From an uncultured Eubacteriales bacterium (GTDB lineage: Bacteria > Bacillota > Clostridia > Oscillospirales > CAG-272), in contig URZF01000054.1 in NCBI GenBank assembly GCA_900552255.1, positions 1 to 8,446 on the forward strand: a stretch of 8,446 nt of DNA, written 5' to 3'. Of this stretch, positions 7,901 to 8,446 are shown in pieces. Position numbers and translations under genes: made by a program. Under the pieces are notes generated by a model. The model saw only the letters and a program-made list of their open reading frames with translations. It did not search any database and was not told the DNA's origin. Within the stretch, counting starts at the first letter, position 1; each line of letters opens with the position of its first letter.

Positions 7901-8124
7901 CGAAGATTCAGACGATGCGTAAAGACGCGGGCTTCGAGGTGCTCGATCATATCCGCGTTTTCGCCGCCGGGAACGACGCGCTGCGCGCCGTCATGGAGCG
8001 CAACGCGGACGACATCAAGGGCAAAACGCTGTGCGATGCTTTTCTCTTCGACAAGACCTGTGCCTCCTCCAAGGAATGGAGCATCGGCGACGAAAAGCTG
8101 ACGCTCGGCGTGGAAAAGATATAA
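4975..8124 (+). CDS. ileS: Isoleucyl-tRNA synthetase, type 2 (IleRS2)
   Basis: This 1049-residue cytoplasmic class Ia synthetase charges tRNA-Ile with isoleucine and edits mischarged valine. The catalytic signature HIGH is at 55-58 (GPPTANGKPHIGH) and KMSKS at 601-605. The inserted editing (CP1) domain shows WTTTPWTLPSN (222-232) and GTGIVHTAPAFGADD (324-338), with the conserved aspartates at its end. Cysteine pairs at 182/185, 400/403, 472/474 and 511/514 suggest zinc ribbons. The GSIAEL segment, ELHRPFID and CWFDSGSMPFAQWHYPFEN run (about 478-546) matches the eukaryote-like type 2 branch rather than the shorter E. coli type 1. The C-terminal part (LDTNLTPELIEEGNVREI) is also typical of type 2. 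The ATG has AGGAGG at 4962-4967. Expression is controlled by the isoleucine T-box. Type 2 enzymes are generally less sensitive to mupirocin, which is family knowledge, not shown here. Confidence 0.97.
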   Translation: MYEKVSANLNFVEREKKIEAFWRENKIFEKSIEDRRDCKNYTFYDGPPTANGKPHIGHVLTRVIKDMIPRYRTMKGYKVDRKAGWDTHGLPVELEVEKKLGLDGKEQIEQYGIAPFIAECKESVWKYKGMWEKFSGTVGFWADMEHPYVTYENDYIESEWWALKQIYDKGLLYKGFQIVPYCPRCGTPLATHEVAQGYKTVKERSAVVRFKAKGEDAYFLAWTTTPWTLPSNVALTVNPDEVYCKVKAADGYTYYMAKALLDTVLGRLAKDGAPAYEILESMTGKELEYREYEPLFACTGEFVAKTGKKAHFLTCANYVTMTDGTGIVHTAPAFGADDLKTGRRYDLPFVQFVDGKGDMTENTPYAGKFVKEADPLILHDLKEEGLLFDAPNFEHEYPFCWRCDTPLIYYARDSWFIEMTKVRENLIQNNNTINWIPESIGKGRFGDWLENVQDWGISRNRYWGTPLNIWECECGHRHAVGSIAELREMSDSCPEDIELHRPFIDAVTIKCPHCGGEMHRVKEVIDCWFDSGSMPFAQWHYPFENQEVFEEHFPADFISEAVDQTRGWFYSLLAISTLIFDKAPYKNVIVLGLVQDENGQKMSKSKGNAVDPFDALETYGADAIRWYFYSNSAPWLPNRFHGGAVVEGQRKFMGTLWNTYAFFVLYANIDGFDATKYTLDYDKLSVMDKWLLSRLNTVVAAVDKNLESYEILQSTKLLQDFVDDLSNWYVRRSRERFWVSGMPQDKINAYMTLYTTLVTFCKLAAPMIPFMTEDIYRNLVCSIDKDAPESVHLCDYPTVNEAMIDRELEARMGEVLDVVVLGRACRNAANIKNRQPIAAMYVKAELPLPDYFTEIIADELNVKEVRYTDDVSAFTSYSFKPQMRTVGPKYGKHLGKIRELLPKLDGNAAMAELNAAGVIRLDLGDITAELSRDDLLIDSAQMPGFEALSDKGITVVLDTNLTPELIEEGNVREIISKIQTMRKDAGFEVLDHIRVFAAGNDALRAVMERNADDIKGKTLCDAFLFDKTCASSKEWSIGDEKLTLGVEKI

Positions 8125-8137
8125 AATATGGACAATC

Positions 8138-8175
8138 AACCAAAGCCCGAGGCAAAAGCCTCGGGCTTTGGTTTT
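8138..8175 (+). terminator. Strong intrinsic terminator after ileS
   Basis: A perfect 16-bp inverted repeat (8138-8153 with 8158-8173) has an AAAA loop and ends in TTTT (8172-8175), 13 bases after the ileS stop. Being flanked by A and T residues on both sides, it could work in both directions. An AGGAG motif (8176-8180) follows immediately. Confidence 0.95.
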
Positions 8176-8210
8176 AGGAGAAATCCACATGGCACATATG
8201 GAGGTTAGAT

Positions 8211-8282
8211 ATGAGCCTTGGAGGATTACCGCTGGGTCGAACGCTTCCAGTTGTGTATGTTTTCACTTGGAAGGCGTCTTGA
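8211..8282 (+). CDS. Possible 23-residue short ORF upstream of the transposase frame
   Basis: An ATG at 8211 with a good ribosome binding site, GGAGG at 8200-8204, opens a 23-codon frame (MSLGGLPLGRTLP at its start) that ends in TGA at 8280-8282. That stop overlaps the ATG at 8282 of the frame leading into the probable transposase. It could be a leader peptide giving translational coupling, or chance: it is short, unrecognised, and lies in the region where a mobile-element end would be expected. Confidence 0.25.
   Translation: MSLGGLPLGRTLPVVYVFTWKAS
8241..8277 (+). repeat. Imperfect inverted repeat (hairpin) before the transposase
   Basis: ACGCTTCCA (8241-8249) can pair with TGGAAGGCGT (8268-8277) with one bulged base, around an 18-base loop. 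No T tract follows, so it is not a standard terminator. It could be an RNA structure near the start of the element or chance. Confidence 0.35.
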
Positions 8283-8297
8283 TGAAGGGCTTTGCAT

Positions 8298-8311
8298 CGG
8301 AAACGTTTCCG
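8298..8311. repeat. 14-bp perfect palindrome CGGAAACGTTTCCG
   Basis: The 14 bases are exactly self-complementary. The position between the ileS terminator and the transposase N-terminus would suit an operator or part of a mobile-element end. It also lies within an open reading frame, so it may be only coding sequence. No second copy was noticed in the window. Confidence 0.4.
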
Positions 8312-8380
8312 TCGGAAAGCCGTCTGCCGGATGTATTTTCTTCCCCGGCTTTGTCGGCCGCGCCGTCGGTAACACAAGAC

Positions 8381-8446
8381 ATGGCCTATCGGCAATCCCT
8401 AATGAAGTACGCAGAGAAATACGGCGTCAGCCGCGCCAGCCGGAAG
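8381..8446 (+). CDS. Transposase N-terminus, IS481/IS3-like (partial, runs off the window)
   Basis: The frame is open to the window end with no stop. From the ATG at 8381 it reads MAYRQSLMKYAEKYGVSRAS, the start of a helix-turn-helix domain with the tyrosine and basic pattern I associate with DDE transposases carrying an integrase core (IS481/IS3-like) in Clostridia. Only 22 residues are visible, so no catalytic residues can be checked. The same frame continues upstream without a stop to ATG 8282 and to ATG 8189, where AGGAG at 8176-8180 is well spaced; the extra 64 residues are unrecognised and less like a conserved domain. I prefer 8381 by resemblance, although no good ribosome binding site precedes it. 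The element lies just beyond the ileS terminator, a common safe insertion spot. Confidence 0.6.
   Translation, partial: MAYRQSLMKYAEKYGVSRASRK

Noticed and set aside
4954..8190. Long minus-strand open frames opposite ileS (about 4954-5961, 5989-6897, 7024-8190).
   Set aside because: They lie antisense to a clearly real synthetase, with no recognisable motifs. They are the usual by-product of GC-rich codon use. One also runs across the T-box/ileS junction and another across the ileS terminator.
1..8446. CRISPR arrays, tRNA or rRNA genes, phage, toxin-antitoxin or other defence modules.
   Set aside because: No regularly spaced repeats, no tRNA cloverleaf, and no proteins of these kinds were found. 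Nothing in the window forms a new multi-gene system.

Overview
The window looks like a piece of chromosome from a GC-rich Bacillota bacterium, most likely a gut-type Clostridia lineage. This is an inference from four things: a T-box leader on ileS, consensus SigA-type promoters (TTGACA, 17 bp, TATACT or TAGAAT), strong AGGAGG-type ribosome binding sites, and a type 2 (eukaryote-like) isoleucyl-tRNA synthetase. All convincing genes are on the + strand. The long minus-strand frames, and the overlapping plus-strand frames, are composition shadows of these genes.

Layout. 59-904 is a LacX-like aldose 1-epimerase family protein, followed by a weak terminator-like hairpin. 971-1513 is a cysteine-rich DUF2284 protein. 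1611-2090 (GNAT acetyltransferase) and 2110-3189 (calcineurin-like metallophosphoesterase) form a probable two-gene unit with its own extended -10 promoter. 3190-3336 holds a near-perfect promoter and a structured leader with two hairpins; the second hairpin is an intrinsic terminator ending just before the RBS of a MATE efflux transporter (3337-4656). The architecture fits a transcription-attenuating riboswitch, and the guanidine-IV (mepA) class is the best guess. 4657-4974 is an ileS T-box leader: its promoter overlaps the MATE stop codon, its specifier codon is AUC, its acceptor-end-binding UGGU is present, and its antiterminator and terminator are mutually exclusive. 4975-8124 is ileS, closed by a strong intrinsic terminator.

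The last 320 bases carry the beginning of a probable mobile element. The open frame at the right edge contains a helix-turn-helix N-terminus resembling IS481/IS3-like transposases. It is preceded by several possible starts, a short overlapping ORF and a 14-bp perfect palindrome.

The metabolic and housekeeping genes do not form one obvious pathway. The two sensing leaders are the most notable regulatory content: one predicted to gate an exporter by a small ligand, the other gating ileS by uncharged tRNA-Ile. I see no CRISPR array, tRNA or rRNA gene, phage module or defence system.
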